From contig CANQGM010000009.1 in the NCBI GenBank assembly GCA_947623205.1, forward strand, positions 1 through 64,000: a DNA stretch of 64,000 bases, in the 5' to 3' direction. Position numbers and translations under genes: made by a program. Below are positions 35,087-44,007 of the stretch, piece after piece. The notes under the pieces were generated by a model. The model was given only the letters and a program-made list of their open reading frames with translations, searched no databases and was not told the origin of the DNA. Positions within the stretch are counted from its first letter, which is position 1. Every line of letters starts with the position of its first letter. The DNA comes from an uncultured Clostridia bacterium. Lineage in GTDB: Bacteria; Bacillota; Clostridia; Oscillospirales; Acutalibacteraceae.

Positions 35087-35980
35087 ATGTTGAATTATAA
35101 TGTTCTGCCCGATTACAAAACAAGAAACGAAATAATTAAAAAAATTTGCGTAAAATACAAATTTGTAAAGCATTACTTCGCCGGAAAAAGCGTGTGCGGC
35201 AGACCTGTCGACGTACTACACATCGGCAGAACAACAGACAAAGTTCTGTACTGTGCCGGCTTTCACGGTTCGGAGTATCTTACCGTACTTACGGTATTAA
35301 AATTTTTTGAAGAATGTGCCGAAGCTATGCGGAGCGGTACCATAGTAGGCAGATATAAAATGAGCGATTTTCTGAAAAAAAAGGGACTTACTATCATTCC
35401 CTGCGTAAATCCCGACGGGGTTGAAATTGCTCTGCACGGAAGTGACGCCGCTCTTACTTACAAGCCGCTTGTTGATAAGGTATCAGATAATACCGATAAG
35501 TGGAAGGCAAACGCAAGAGGTGTTGACATTAACCATAACTTTAACGCAGGTTGGAAAGAACTTAAACAGCGTGAAATCAACCTTAATATAACTTCACCGT
35601 CACCCACAAGATTTGGCGGAACACATCCAGAAAGCGAGCCGGAGACCAGGGCGCTTACCAATCTTTGCAGGAAAGTTCCTTTTGAACGTGCGTTTGCGTT
35701 TCACAGTCAGGGACGTGAAATTTACTGTTCCTTCGGAAAAAACACACCCGAACTCAGTTACAGACTTGCGGCAGTTTTTTCGCAGGCAAGCGGATACCGC
35801 ATAACCACACCTGAGGACATTGCCACTGGCGGAGGATTTAAAGACTGGTTTATAGAATATTTTAAAAAGCCTGCGTTTACAATTGAAATAGGTTTGGGAG
35901 AAAATCCTCTGCCCCTTTCAGATTTTGAAAAGGAATACATTATTATTCAAAATATGCTGTGTTTAGGGGTCATTGTGTAA
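35087..35980 (+). CDS. M14-family zinc carboxypeptidase
   Basis: A 297-residue metallopeptidase. Zinc ligands are in GFHGSEY (HxxE, about residues 64-70) and the later FAFHSQG; ARGVDINHNF is the substrate-binding NPxGxxxNRNF-like motif and FTIEIG holds the catalytic Glu. Such cytosolic or exported enzymes in Clostridia often cut gamma-D-Glu-diaminopimelate bonds in cell-wall peptides. No signal peptide is visible, so it may act on recycled muropeptides. It diverges from the NUDIX-ribF unit. Confidence 0.87.
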   Translation: MLNYNVLPDYKTRNEIIKKICVKYKFVKHYFAGKSVCGRPVDVLHIGRTTDKVLYCAGFHGSEYLTVLTVLKFFEECAEAMRSGTIVGRYKMSDFLKKKGLTIIPCVNPDGVEIALHGSDAALTYKPLVDKVSDNTDKWKANARGVDINHNFNAGWKELKQREINLNITSPSPTRFGGTHPESEPETRALTNLCRKVPFERAFAFHSQGREIYCSFGKNTPELSYRLAAVFSQASGYRITTPEDIATGGGFKDWFIEYFKKPAFTIEIGLGENPLPLSDFEKEYIIIQNMLCLGVIV

Positions 35981-36015
35981 ATTTAATTTCATATAATATT
36001 TAAATATAAATAGAA

Positions 36016-38301
36016 TTACTGTTTTGTTTCGTCCTCATAAAAATTAATTGAATTTAAAATGTCATCTACGGCCTCATCCGAAATAACATTCGGTTCATCA
36101 AAGTATTTTGAATGTCTCTCAATACTCTCAAGTGTCATCTGAATTTGCTCCTGATGTGTACGGGGTTTGCGCGGGGCCTCATAAACCTCTTTATCTTCCG
36201 GATTTGAAATATTTACATATTTCTCTTCTTTCTTTTCAATTTTAACAGGCTCGTCATCATTTTCAATTATTGCAGGTTCGCTTCCATCGTCTTCTTCAGG
36301 CGTTTGAGGTTTTAAATCAACTTCAAAATCGGGCGCGTCATAGTTTTTGTCAACAGCTTCAGCCGCCTCCATAATCACCCTGCCAGGCGCGTCGATCTGT
36401 TTTTCGCGTCTTGCCTCTGCAATAGCTTTAAGCTCATCAAGATGATTTACGGGTTTTTGAACTTTTTGTGAGTTCTCGTCAAAATAAATATCATACCATA
36501 CAAGAAATACATAAACCGTCCATACTCTGCGGCTGTTATCTTCTTTGCCGCTGAAATGCTCGTCAAGCCAGGCAACAAGAGCGTCGGTATTAAAGAATTT
36601 TTGGGCAGTTTTTCCCAGAAATTTCTTTTTAACTATATTATAGTATTTCTCATCACGCAGCCAAACCCGCGTGGGAACAGGAAAACCTAACTTTTCTTTT
36701 TCTGCCGTAGATTCGGGCAGGTGACGCGCCGCTGCCTTGCGCATTGCATATTTAGTATTATGCTTGTTGCAGCGCAGGCTTGCAGGCAGTGATGAAGCAA
36801 CCTTGAATACCTCTTTGTCAAGGAAAGGAACTCGCAGCTCAAGTGAGTTTGCCATACTCATTCTGTCAGCTTTAAGAAGAATGTCGCCCACCATCCACAT
36901 ATTAATGTCCAGATACTGCATTTTTGTAACATCGTCATATTTACGGCAGCGGTAATAATATTTTCTTGCATAATCCTGAGGACGTGTAGCAATTGACGGG
37001 TCTTTTAAAATTGCTCGCTTTTCCTGTAAATCATACATAAAAGCGTTTCCTATATAGCGCTCCTCAAGCGGATCTGTCGCACGAATAAGATAATCTCTTC
37101 CTCTTATGTCGGGAAGACGCTTACACACTGCCCTTATTGCCTTGCGAATACAATGGGGTACAAGCGTCTGATATATTTTAAACACCCTCGGGTCATTGTA
37201 GCAGGTATATCCACCGAAAAGCTCGTCGGCGCCTTCTCCCGAAAGCACGACCTTTACATACTGGCTTGCAAGGCGGGAAACGAAGTACAGCGCAATGCAG
37301 GACGGGTCGGCAAGAGGTTGGTCCATATGATACTGAACTGTCGGAACGGCGTCCCAAAACTCCTCGCTTGAAATGAGATGAGTATGGTGCTCGACCCCGA
37401 TTTTTTTGCTTAAATTCTCCGCCCAGCTTATTTCGTTGTAGTGTTCGCCGAAATCAAAGCCTACGGTAAACGTTTTTTGGTCGGCAAAATATGTTGACAC
37501 ATAGCTTGAGTCAACGCCGCTTGAAAGAAAACAACCAACCTCAACATCAGCAATTTTATGAGCATTTACGGAATTTTCAAATACCTTTTCAATTTTATCT
37601 ATCGCCTGTTTTTCAGTCATTTCTTCATCCGCTTCAAAGCGGGGGTCCCAGTAACGAGTGGTTTCAATATCCCCGTCGCGATACCACAAATAATGACCCG
37701 GCATAAGGCAATAAACGCCCTCAAAAAATGTTTCGGGAGGAACGGCATATTGGAAAGAAAGATATGTGTCAAGCGCTTTTGTGTTAAACTTTTTAACAAA
37801 TTTGGGGTGTTCAAGTATGCTTTTTATTTCACTTGCATAAACAAAATCGTCTCCGATTTTTGTGTAGTGCATCGGTTTAATTCCAAAGAAATCACGCGCA
37901 ATAAACACGGATTTGTCTTTTGTATTGTATATTGCAAAGCCGAACATACCGCGAAGTTTAAGCAGCAAATCCTCTTTCCACTCCTCAAAGCCGTGAACAA
38001 GCACCTCGCTGTCGGTATCTGTATAAAACTTGTGTCCTTTTTCTATAAGAACTTTTCTCAAATCTTTATAGTTATAAATTTCACCGTTAAAAGTAAGAAC
38101 AAGCGTTTTGTCCTCGTTGTAAATAGGCTGATCGCCCGAACCAAGGTCAATAATTGAAAGGCGGCGGAATCCCATTGAAATGTTATTATCGGTAAAAAAT
38201 CCGTCCGAGTCGGGTCCGCGGTGAGTTATTACCTTTGTCATATTTCTGATAACATCATCTCTGTCAGTTACCTGTCCCGTAAAACCGCAAATACCGCACA
38301 T
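36016..38301 (-). CDS. asnB: Asparagine synthase (glutamine-hydrolysing) with acidic C-terminal extension
   Basis: A 761-residue enzyme making asparagine from aspartate, ATP and glutamine. Cys2 of MCGICGF is the glutaminase nucleophile; RLSIIDLGSGDQPIYNED and FNGEIYNYKDLR follow. The synthetase half has the pyrophosphate loop SSGVDSSYV (about 264-272) and LSGEGADELFGGY. The family is usually about 610-630 residues; the last ~130 here are low-complexity and acidic (EEDDGSEPAIIENDDEP, EKKEEKY) and not part of the enzyme. AAAGGGG precedes ATG 38301. Single-gene unit. Confidence 0.93.
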   Translation of the reverse strand: MCGICGFTGQVTDRDDVIRNMTKVITHRGPDSDGFFTDNNISMGFRRLSIIDLGSGDQPIYNEDKTLVLTFNGEIYNYKDLRKVLIEKGHKFYTDTDSEVLVHGFEEWKEDLLLKLRGMFGFAIYNTKDKSVFIARDFFGIKPMHYTKIGDDFVYASEIKSILEHPKFVKKFNTKALDTYLSFQYAVPPETFFEGVYCLMPGHYLWYRDGDIETTRYWDPRFEADEEMTEKQAIDKIEKVFENSVNAHKIADVEVGCFLSSGVDSSYVSTYFADQKTFTVGFDFGEHYNEISWAENLSKKIGVEHHTHLISSEEFWDAVPTVQYHMDQPLADPSCIALYFVSRLASQYVKVVLSGEGADELFGGYTCYNDPRVFKIYQTLVPHCIRKAIRAVCKRLPDIRGRDYLIRATDPLEERYIGNAFMYDLQEKRAILKDPSIATRPQDYARKYYYRCRKYDDVTKMQYLDINMWMVGDILLKADRMSMANSLELRVPFLDKEVFKVASSLPASLRCNKHNTKYAMRKAAARHLPESTAEKEKLGFPVPTRVWLRDEKYYNIVKKKFLGKTAQKFFNTDALVAWLDEHFSGKEDNSRRVWTVYVFLVWYDIYFDENSQKVQKPVNHLDELKAIAEARREKQIDAPGRVIMEAAEAVDKNYDAPDFEVDLKPQTPEEDDGSEPAIIENDDEPVKIEKKEEKYVNISNPEDKEVYEAPRKPRTHQEQIQMTLESIERHSKYFDEPNVISDEAVDDILNSINFYEDETKQ

Positions 38302-38333
38302 ATTTGAAATCCCCTTTCAAATGTATAAATACT

Positions 38334-38361
38334 ATTATAGTTTATCATAAACAGTTCACAA
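38334..38361 (-). promoter_or_regulatory. Promoter of asnB
   Basis: Minus-strand TTGTGA (38361-38356), 16 bases, TATAAT (38339-38334). No T-box leader fits in the short distance to asnB. Confidence 0.5.
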
Positions 38362-38458
38362 ATTCAACAGCAGGCAGAACTTATTTTACTAAAGATGTTG
38401 ATTGTTGTTTTAAAATAATATATAATTTTTTGTATATTGAACTTAAAGGAAGGATAAA

Positions 38459-39169
38459 ATGTTTGGATTGACCGGAACATTTGTAAATACCGCTACTGTC
38501 CTTGCGGGAGGAACCATAGGTCTTATATTTAAAAAGGCAATTCCTAAGAAAATGGGAGATTCCGTTTTTAAGGCGCTTGGACTTATTACAGCTTTTATCG
38601 GCATTTCGGGATGCTTGTGCGGAGAAAATATGCTTATCTCCGTAATATCTATGATATTGGGAACAATAATCGGCGAACTGCTTGATTTGGACAAGCACAT
38701 TAACAATGCAGGAAAATTTTTGGAGCAAAAAGTAAGCAAGTCAGACAAAAATTCAACCGTAGCACAAAGTTTTGTGTCATCAAGCCTTTTGTTCTGTGTG
38801 GGAGCAATGACTATTGTCGGCTCATTACAGGCAGGACTTAACGGCGACTGTTCTGTTCTGTTTACAAAATCCGCTATGGATTTTTGTTCAAGTATAATTT
38901 TTGCAAGCACTCTCGGAATGGGCGTATTGTTTTCGGCAGGCTTTGTACTTGTGTATCAGGGGGCAATAACCCTGCTTGCGTCGTGGGTAGCTCCGTTGCT
39001 TACGACGTCAGTGGTAAACGAGATGAACTGCGTTGGTTACATAATTATTATAGGCCTTGCGCTTAATATTATAGGAATTACAAAATTAAAAGTAACAAAT
39101 ATGGTGCCTGCAATATTTCTTCCAATCATACTTGTTCCGCTGTACGACTGGATAATGACATTATTTTGA
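38459..39169 (+). CDS. DUF554 membrane protein (YdfK-like)
   Basis: A 236-residue membrane protein with about six to seven helices. The repeated glycine-rich pattern (GTFVNTATVLAGGTIGLIF at the N-terminus; MILGTIIGELLDLDKHI; VGAMTIVGSLQAGLNGD) identifies the DUF554 family, whose function is unknown; transport of a small solute has been suggested only by its topology. AAAGGAAGG precedes ATG 38459. It diverges from asnB and ends at a strong convergent terminator. Confidence 0.88.
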   Translation: MFGLTGTFVNTATVLAGGTIGLIFKKAIPKKMGDSVFKALGLITAFIGISGCLCGENMLISVISMILGTIIGELLDLDKHINNAGKFLEQKVSKSDKNSTVAQSFVSSSLLFCVGAMTIVGSLQAGLNGDCSVLFTKSAMDFCSSIIFASTLGMGVLFSAGFVLVYQGAITLLASWVAPLLTTSVVNEMNCVGYIIIIGLALNIIGITKLKVTNMVPAIFLPIILVPLYDWIMTLF

Positions 39170-39189
39170 TATACTAATTAAAGAGTACA

Positions 39190-39226
39190 AAAACGGAGTT
39201 TACACAATGTATGCAAACTCCGTTTT
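39190..39226. terminator. Bidirectional terminator between DUF554 gene and argF
   Basis: AAAACGGAGTTT (39190-39201) pairs with AAACTCCGTTTT (39215-39226), with flanking A and T runs. It ends the arginine operon on the minus strand. Confidence 0.9.
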
Positions 39227-39228
39227 TA

Positions 39229-40155
39229 TTATTTTTCTTCTTTTTTATCTGCCATACATTCAACAAGAACTGCTTTCTGTGCATGCAGGCGGTTTTCAGC
39301 TTCTTCAAATATTTCATTTGCGTGTGCTTCAAATACATCTGCTGTAATTTCTTCTCCGCGGTGCGCGGGCAGACAGTGAAGAACCATACACTCGGAATTT
39401 GTCACTGACATAAGGTCTGCATTGACCTGATAACCTTCAAATGCGGCTTCGCGTATCTTCTTTTCTTCCTCCTGTCCCATTGACGCCCATACGTCCGTAT
39501 ATACAACATCGGCGTTCTTTGCGGCTTTTATGGGGTCGCGTACGATTTCAAACTTACCTTTGCCGTATTTATTGCCAAATTCAATGATATTATCGGGTGG
39601 CATATAGCCTTGGGGGCAGGCGGCAGAAAAACTCATTCCCGTGCTGAGCGCGCCTACGATAAGTGAATTCATCATATTGTTTCCGTCGCCGATAAAGCAC
39701 ATTTTAAGTCCTTCAAGCTTGCCCTTAAATTCACGAATTGTCATAAGGTCGGCAAGCACCTGACAAGGGTGACAATAGTCAGTAAGTCCGTTTATAACGG
39801 GTATTGAGCCGTACTCTGCAAGAGCTTCAACCTCTTTTTGCTCAAAGGTGCGAATCATAATGCCATCGAGAAAACGTGAAAGAACGCGTGCTGTATCTTC
39901 AACGGGCTCGCCTCGTCCGATTTGTAAATCATTTGACGATAGAAACAGCGGATAACCTCCAAGCTGCGTCATACCTACTTCAAAGGAAACACGGGTGCGG
40001 GTGCTTGATTTTTCAAAAATCATTCCGAGTGTTTTTCCTTTTAGAATTTTGTGTTCAATGCCGTGCTTCTGCTCATATTTAAGCTGGTCGGCAAGGTTTA
40101 GAGTGTTTATTATCTCTTCCGTTGACCAATCTTCAAGTTTAAGTAAATGCTTCAT
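39229..40155 (-). CDS. argF: Ornithine carbamoyltransferase
   Basis: A 308-residue enzyme joining ornithine and carbamoyl phosphate to citrulline. Carbamoyl phosphate motif SSTRTRVSFE (about 51-60), HPCQVLADLMT, and the ornithine-binding VTNSECMVLHCLPAHRGEEI (with HCLPAHRG) are all present. Length is usual. It is the last gene of the leftward arginine cluster, 43 bases after argD. Confidence 0.97.
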   Translation of the reverse strand: MKHLLKLEDWSTEEIINTLNLADQLKYEQKHGIEHKILKGKTLGMIFEKSSTRTRVSFEVGMTQLGGYPLFLSSNDLQIGRGEPVEDTARVLSRFLDGIMIRTFEQKEVEALAEYGSIPVINGLTDYCHPCQVLADLMTIREFKGKLEGLKMCFIGDGNNMMNSLIVGALSTGMSFSAACPQGYMPPDNIIEFGNKYGKGKFEIVRDPIKAAKNADVVYTDVWASMGQEEEKKIREAAFEGYQVNADLMSVTNSECMVLHCLPAHRGEEITADVFEAHANEIFEEAENRLHAQKAVLVECMADKKEEK

Positions 40156-40198
40156 TTATTTTTCTCCTTTAAAGAAATTGTTAAAAATTATTTTTTCG

Positions 40199-41374
40199 TT
40201 ATTGTTTTAATGCTTTTTCCAGTATTTGTACCGCTTCGTCGATTTCTTCGGTCGTTATTACAAGCGGAGGCAGCATTCTCAGCAGATTTTTTGCGGTAAT
40301 AATTAAAAGACCGTTTTCAACGCATTTAACTGCAATATCGTGAGCGTCTTTGTTTTCAAGCTCAATGCCGACCATAAGTCCCATTCTGCGAACGCTTTTT
40401 ACTCCGTCAATTTTAAGAAGCTTTTCTTCAAGGTATGCTCCCTTGCTGTTTACTCCGTTTAAGAAATTTTCATTTGCAATTTTGTCAATAACATAGTTTG
40501 CTCCCGCACATACAACGGGATTTGCGCCGAAGGTCGTTCCGTGTGTTGAAGGCGACATAACGTCCCTGAGCTTTTCGCCGCACATACAAACTCCTATCGG
40601 AAGTCCTCCGCCAAGCCCTTTTGCGGCCGTCAGCAGATCCGGCATTACACCGTAATTCTGGCAGGCAAACAGCTTTCCGGTCCTGCCGACGCCTGTCTGA
40701 ACTTCATCTATAATTACCAGAATATCTTTTTCGCGGCAGAATTTTACGAGTGACCGAACGTACTCTTTGTCAAGAATATTAACTCCGCCCTCGCCCTGTA
40801 TCAACTCAAACATAACGGCGCAGGTTCTGCTTGTTACAGCATTTTTAAAAGCGTTGATATCGTCGGCCTCAACATAGCAAAAGCCCTTTGTAAACGGGAA
40901 AAAGTAGTTGTGAAAGGCATCCTGCCCTGTCGCGGAAAGCGTTGTTACCGTTCTTCCGTGGAACGAATTTTTGAGAGTTATAATTTCATTTCTGTCTTTG
41001 CCGTATTTGTCAAAGCTGTATTTGCGGGCAATTTTAATTGCACATTCATTTGCCTCGGCACCGCTGTTGCCAAAACATACCCTTGACATCCCCGTAAGAC
41101 TGCAAAGCTTTTCGGCAAGACTGCTTGCCTGTTCACAGTAAAAGTAGTTTGACATATGCTGAATGGTCCCTGCCTGCTCAGATACGGTTTTTACCCAGCC
41201 GTCGTCGCAGTAGCCCAGACTGTTTACGCCGATACCCGACGAAACGTCTATGTATTTTTTTCCGCTTTCGTCATATGCAATTGCGCCCTTACCGCTTTTG
41301 AGAGCTACATCATACCTGCCGTATGTATGCATTATGTATTTTAAGTCTTTTTCTTTAGTATTCAAATTTATCAA
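40199..41374 (-). CDS. argD: Acetylornithine aminotransferase
   Basis: A 391-residue class-III PLP aminotransferase making N-acetylornithine from the semialdehyde. FGNSGAEANECAIK, FHGRTVTTLSATGQ, IIDEVQTGVGRTGK and the PLP lysine in LTAAKGLGGGLPIG (about residue 248) are visible. It follows the GNAT gene by 11 bases and precedes argF. Confidence 0.96.
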   Translation of the reverse strand: MINLNTKEKDLKYIMHTYGRYDVALKSGKGAIAYDESGKKYIDVSSGIGVNSLGYCDDGWVKTVSEQAGTIQHMSNYFYCEQASSLAEKLCSLTGMSRVCFGNSGAEANECAIKIARKYSFDKYGKDRNEIITLKNSFHGRTVTTLSATGQDAFHNYFFPFTKGFCYVEADDINAFKNAVTSRTCAVMFELIQGEGGVNILDKEYVRSLVKFCREKDILVIIDEVQTGVGRTGKLFACQNYGVMPDLLTAAKGLGGGLPIGVCMCGEKLRDVMSPSTHGTTFGANPVVCAGANYVIDKIANENFLNGVNSKGAYLEEKLLKIDGVKSVRRMGLMVGIELENKDAHDIAVKCVENGLLIITAKNLLRMLPPLVITTEEIDEAVQILEKALKQ

Positions 41375-41385
41375 AACCCTTCGGA

Positions 41386-41808
41386 TTAAATGTCACTGTT
41401 TTCAAAAGAATAGACATACACGTCGTTCCGCCTTGAAAATCCGAAATTACTCCAAAAACTCTGACCTGTTTCGTTGTTTTTATAGCAAAAGATATGCGTC
41501 TTGTCTATTCCCTCCGCCCTGATTTTTTCAATGGCTTTTTGTGCAAGCGCGCGTCCGATTCCCCTTCGTCTGTATTCGGGCATAACTGCCATATGGTGAA
41601 TAAAACCGCGACGTCCGTCATGCCCTGCAAGTACGGTTCCTACAATTTTACCGTCAATTACGGCTACCTGGCTCATTCCCGCATTGTGGTCAAGATAACG
41701 CTCCATTTGAATCTTTTCGTCCGCCTTTGAAAGGGCGCGCTTTGAGGTTATCTGCCAAAGTCGATAAATTTCATTATAATCTGAAATTTTCATTTCTCTT
41801 ATAATCAT
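41386..41808 (-). CDS. GNAT-family N-acetyltransferase within the arg operon
   Basis: A 140-residue acetyltransferase. The acetyl-CoA loop lies in MAVMPEYRRRGIGRALAQ (R/Q-x-x-G-x-G/A type, about residues 73-90), with FWSNFGFSRR near the end. ATG 41808 follows AGGTGA; the frame opens far upstream inside argB but that part is not GNAT-like. It sits 19 bases after argB and 11 before argD. The cluster has argJ but no argA, so a role in supplying N-acetylglutamate is conceivable; a general small-molecule or protein acetyltransferase is equally possible. Confidence 0.85.
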   Translation of the reverse strand: MIIREMKISDYNEIYRLWQITSKRALSKADEKIQMERYLDHNAGMSQVAVIDGKIVGTVLAGHDGRRGFIHHMAVMPEYRRRGIGRALAQKAIEKIRAEGIDKTHIFCYKNNETGQSFWSNFGFSRRNDVYVYSFENSDI

Positions 41809-41827
41809 TTTATACTTCACCTGTAAA

Positions 41828-42679
41828 TTAATAGAACATTGTGCCGATGCCCTCGTCACTGAACAGCTCAAGCAAAATTGAATGTTCCATTCTGCCGTCA
41901 ATAATATGGGCGCGGCTGACTCCGTTGCGGACAGCCTCAACACAGCAGTCAATTTTTGGGATCATACCGCCTTTTATTATTCCGTCTCGCTTTAGCATTG
42001 GAACCTCGCTTACATTTACAACCGAGATCAGTGAGCTGTCGTCTTCTACATCACGCAAAAGTCCGCGAATATCAGTCATTAAAATAAGCTTTTTAGCACC
42101 GAGCTTTGCCGCGATCTGAGCGGCGGCAAGGTCTGCGTTAATATTATATACTTTTCCGTCGTAACCTCCTGCAACAGTAGCAACAATTGGAATGTAGCCG
42201 TCATTCATAGCATTTTGCAGGGGTACCGGATTTACCTCTTTTATCTCGCCGACATAGCCTAAATCTTCGCCGGCAACAAGTTTTTCCGCCAAAAGCATAC
42301 TGCCGTCAAGTCCGCATAATCCAAGAGCGTTGCCGCCGTGTTTTTCAAGAAGCTGGACAAGGCTTTTGTTCACCTTTCCCGCAAGCACCATCTGAACAAT
42401 ATCCATTGTTTCTTTGTCGGTAACTCGCATTCCGTTTACAAACTTGCTTTCTTTTCCTACCGCACTGAGCATTGAATTTATCTCAGGACCGCCGCCGTGA
42501 ACAAGAACAACATTTATTCCTATAAGCTGCATAAGCACAATGTCGCTCATAACCGCAGACTTTAAGTCCTCGTTCACCATTGCATTGCCGCCGTATTTTA
42601 TAACGATCGTCTCACCCGTATATTTTTTTATGTACGGCATGGCCTGTATCAAAACCTTTGCCCTTTTTGAAGTATCCAT
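41828..42679 (-). CDS. argB: Acetylglutamate kinase
   Basis: A 283-residue amino-acid kinase phosphorylating N-acetylglutamate, second step of arginine synthesis. IVIKYGGNAM (about 21-30), VLVHGGGPEIN, GLCGLDGSML, NINADLAAAQIA and LMTDIRGLL are the family motifs. The N-terminal ~20 residues (AKVLIQAMPYIKKYTG) resemble arginine-sensitive, hexameric enzymes, so feedback inhibition by arginine is likely. Confidence 0.96.
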   Translation of the reverse strand: MDTSKRAKVLIQAMPYIKKYTGETIVIKYGGNAMVNEDLKSAVMSDIVLMQLIGINVVLVHGGGPEINSMLSAVGKESKFVNGMRVTDKETMDIVQMVLAGKVNKSLVQLLEKHGGNALGLCGLDGSMLLAEKLVAGEDLGYVGEIKEVNPVPLQNAMNDGYIPIVATVAGGYDGKVYNINADLAAAQIAAKLGAKKLILMTDIRGLLRDVEDDSSLISVVNVSEVPMLKRDGIIKGGMIPKIDCCVEAVRNGVSRAHIIDGRMEHSILLELFSDEGIGTMFY

Positions 42680-42756
42680 TATTTTATACCGTCCCTTAAT
42701 GTTATTGAATAAAGCCCGTGTTGTGTATAATGCAATATAAAATGCCGTGTGTCGCG

Positions 42757-43983
42757 TCAGGTGCGATAATCTCCGTTGATTTTAACATAATCGTATGTCA
42801 GGTCGCAGCCGTATGCCTCGGCACTGCCGCAGCCGTCGTTTAGTGATACAAGAATATAGATTTCGTTTTCAAGCAAAATTTCCCTGGCTTTTTCCTCGGA
42901 AAAGTCTACTCCGGAACCCTGTTTGCACACAACGATCAAGCCTTTATCAGACTTAAACGATACGTCGACTTTTTTAATGTCAACATCTGCTCCGCTGTAA
43001 CCGATTGCGCACAGCACCCTGCCCCAGTTTGCGTCTGCCCCGAACATAGCCGCCTTTAAAAGGCTTGAACAGATTATACTTTTTGAAACCGTTACCGCGT
43101 CTTTTTTTGATTTTGCGCCGTCTACCGTACATACAAGCAGTTTTGTTGCGCCCTCACCGTCTGCTGCAAGCTTTTTTGCAAGCTCCTTTAACGCCGCCGT
43201 AAGTCCGTTTACAAAAGCTGTGTAATCACTGTCTTTTTCGGTAATCATTTTGTTGCCTGCAAGACCGGATGCCATAATTGCAAGCGTGTCGTTTGTTGAG
43301 GTATCTCCGTCAACGCTTACCATATTGTAGCTGTCTTCAACGGCCTCTCTGAGAGCCTCATCGAGCATCGGCGCGGATATTGCGGCGTCTGTCGTTACAA
43401 ACGACAGCATTGTGCCCATATTAATGTGTATCATACCGCTGCCTTTTGCAATTCCGCCGACTGTTACCTTTTTGCCTCCGATAATCATTTCAGCCGCAAT
43501 TTCTTTTTTAATTGTATCGGTAGTCATTATTGCCTCGGCGGCGTTTGTGCCGCCGTCTTTTGATAGCCTTCCTTTCATCATTGCCGCACCCTTTAATACG
43601 GGTTCAATCGGCAAAGGCTGACCTATAACGCCTGTTGAAGCGACAATGACATCATTTGGATCTATCCCCAGCGTTTCCGCCGCAATAAGACACATTCGCT
43701 CGGCAATTTCAATGCCGTTCGCATTGCAGGTGTTGGCATTGCCCGAATTAACTATAACGGCCTGTGCAACGCCGTTTGCAAGATGTTTTTTTGTTATCTC
43801 AATAGCAGAGCTTTTTACAAGATTTTTTGTATATACGGCGGCGGCAGTGCATTGTTTTTCACAGCATATCAGCGCAAGGTCCCTTTTTTTGGTGTTAGAA
43901 GGCTTGACTGACGCACACACCCCCTGAGCGGTAAAGCCAAGAGGAGATGTAACCGTTCCGTCAATAAATTTAAAATTTTGCAT
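42757..43983 (-). CDS. argJ: Bifunctional ornithine acetyltransferase/N-acetylglutamate synthase
   Basis: A 408-residue enzyme that recycles the acetyl group from acetylornithine to glutamate. The precursor cleaves itself before the nucleophilic Thr in KGSGMIHINMGTMLSF (about residue 190); SVDGDTSTNDTLAIMASG and GADANWGRVLCAIGYSGAD (split GADANWGRVL, CAIGYSGAD) are also conserved. It follows argC by 24 bases. Whether it also uses acetyl-CoA cannot be read from sequence by eye. Confidence 0.95.
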   Translation of the reverse strand: MQNFKFIDGTVTSPLGFTAQGVCASVKPSNTKKRDLALICCEKQCTAAAVYTKNLVKSSAIEITKKHLANGVAQAVIVNSGNANTCNANGIEIAERMCLIAAETLGIDPNDVIVASTGVIGQPLPIEPVLKGAAMMKGRLSKDGGTNAAEAIMTTDTIKKEIAAEMIIGGKKVTVGGIAKGSGMIHINMGTMLSFVTTDAAISAPMLDEALREAVEDSYNMVSVDGDTSTNDTLAIMASGLAGNKMITEKDSDYTAFVNGLTAALKELAKKLAADGEGATKLLVCTVDGAKSKKDAVTVSKSIICSSLLKAAMFGADANWGRVLCAIGYSGADVDIKKVDVSFKSDKGLIVVCKQGSGVDFSEEKAREILLENEIYILVSLNDGCGSAEAYGCDLTYDYVKINGDYRT

Positions 43984-44007
43984 TTAATCAGTCCCTGTCT
44001 GCCCAAA

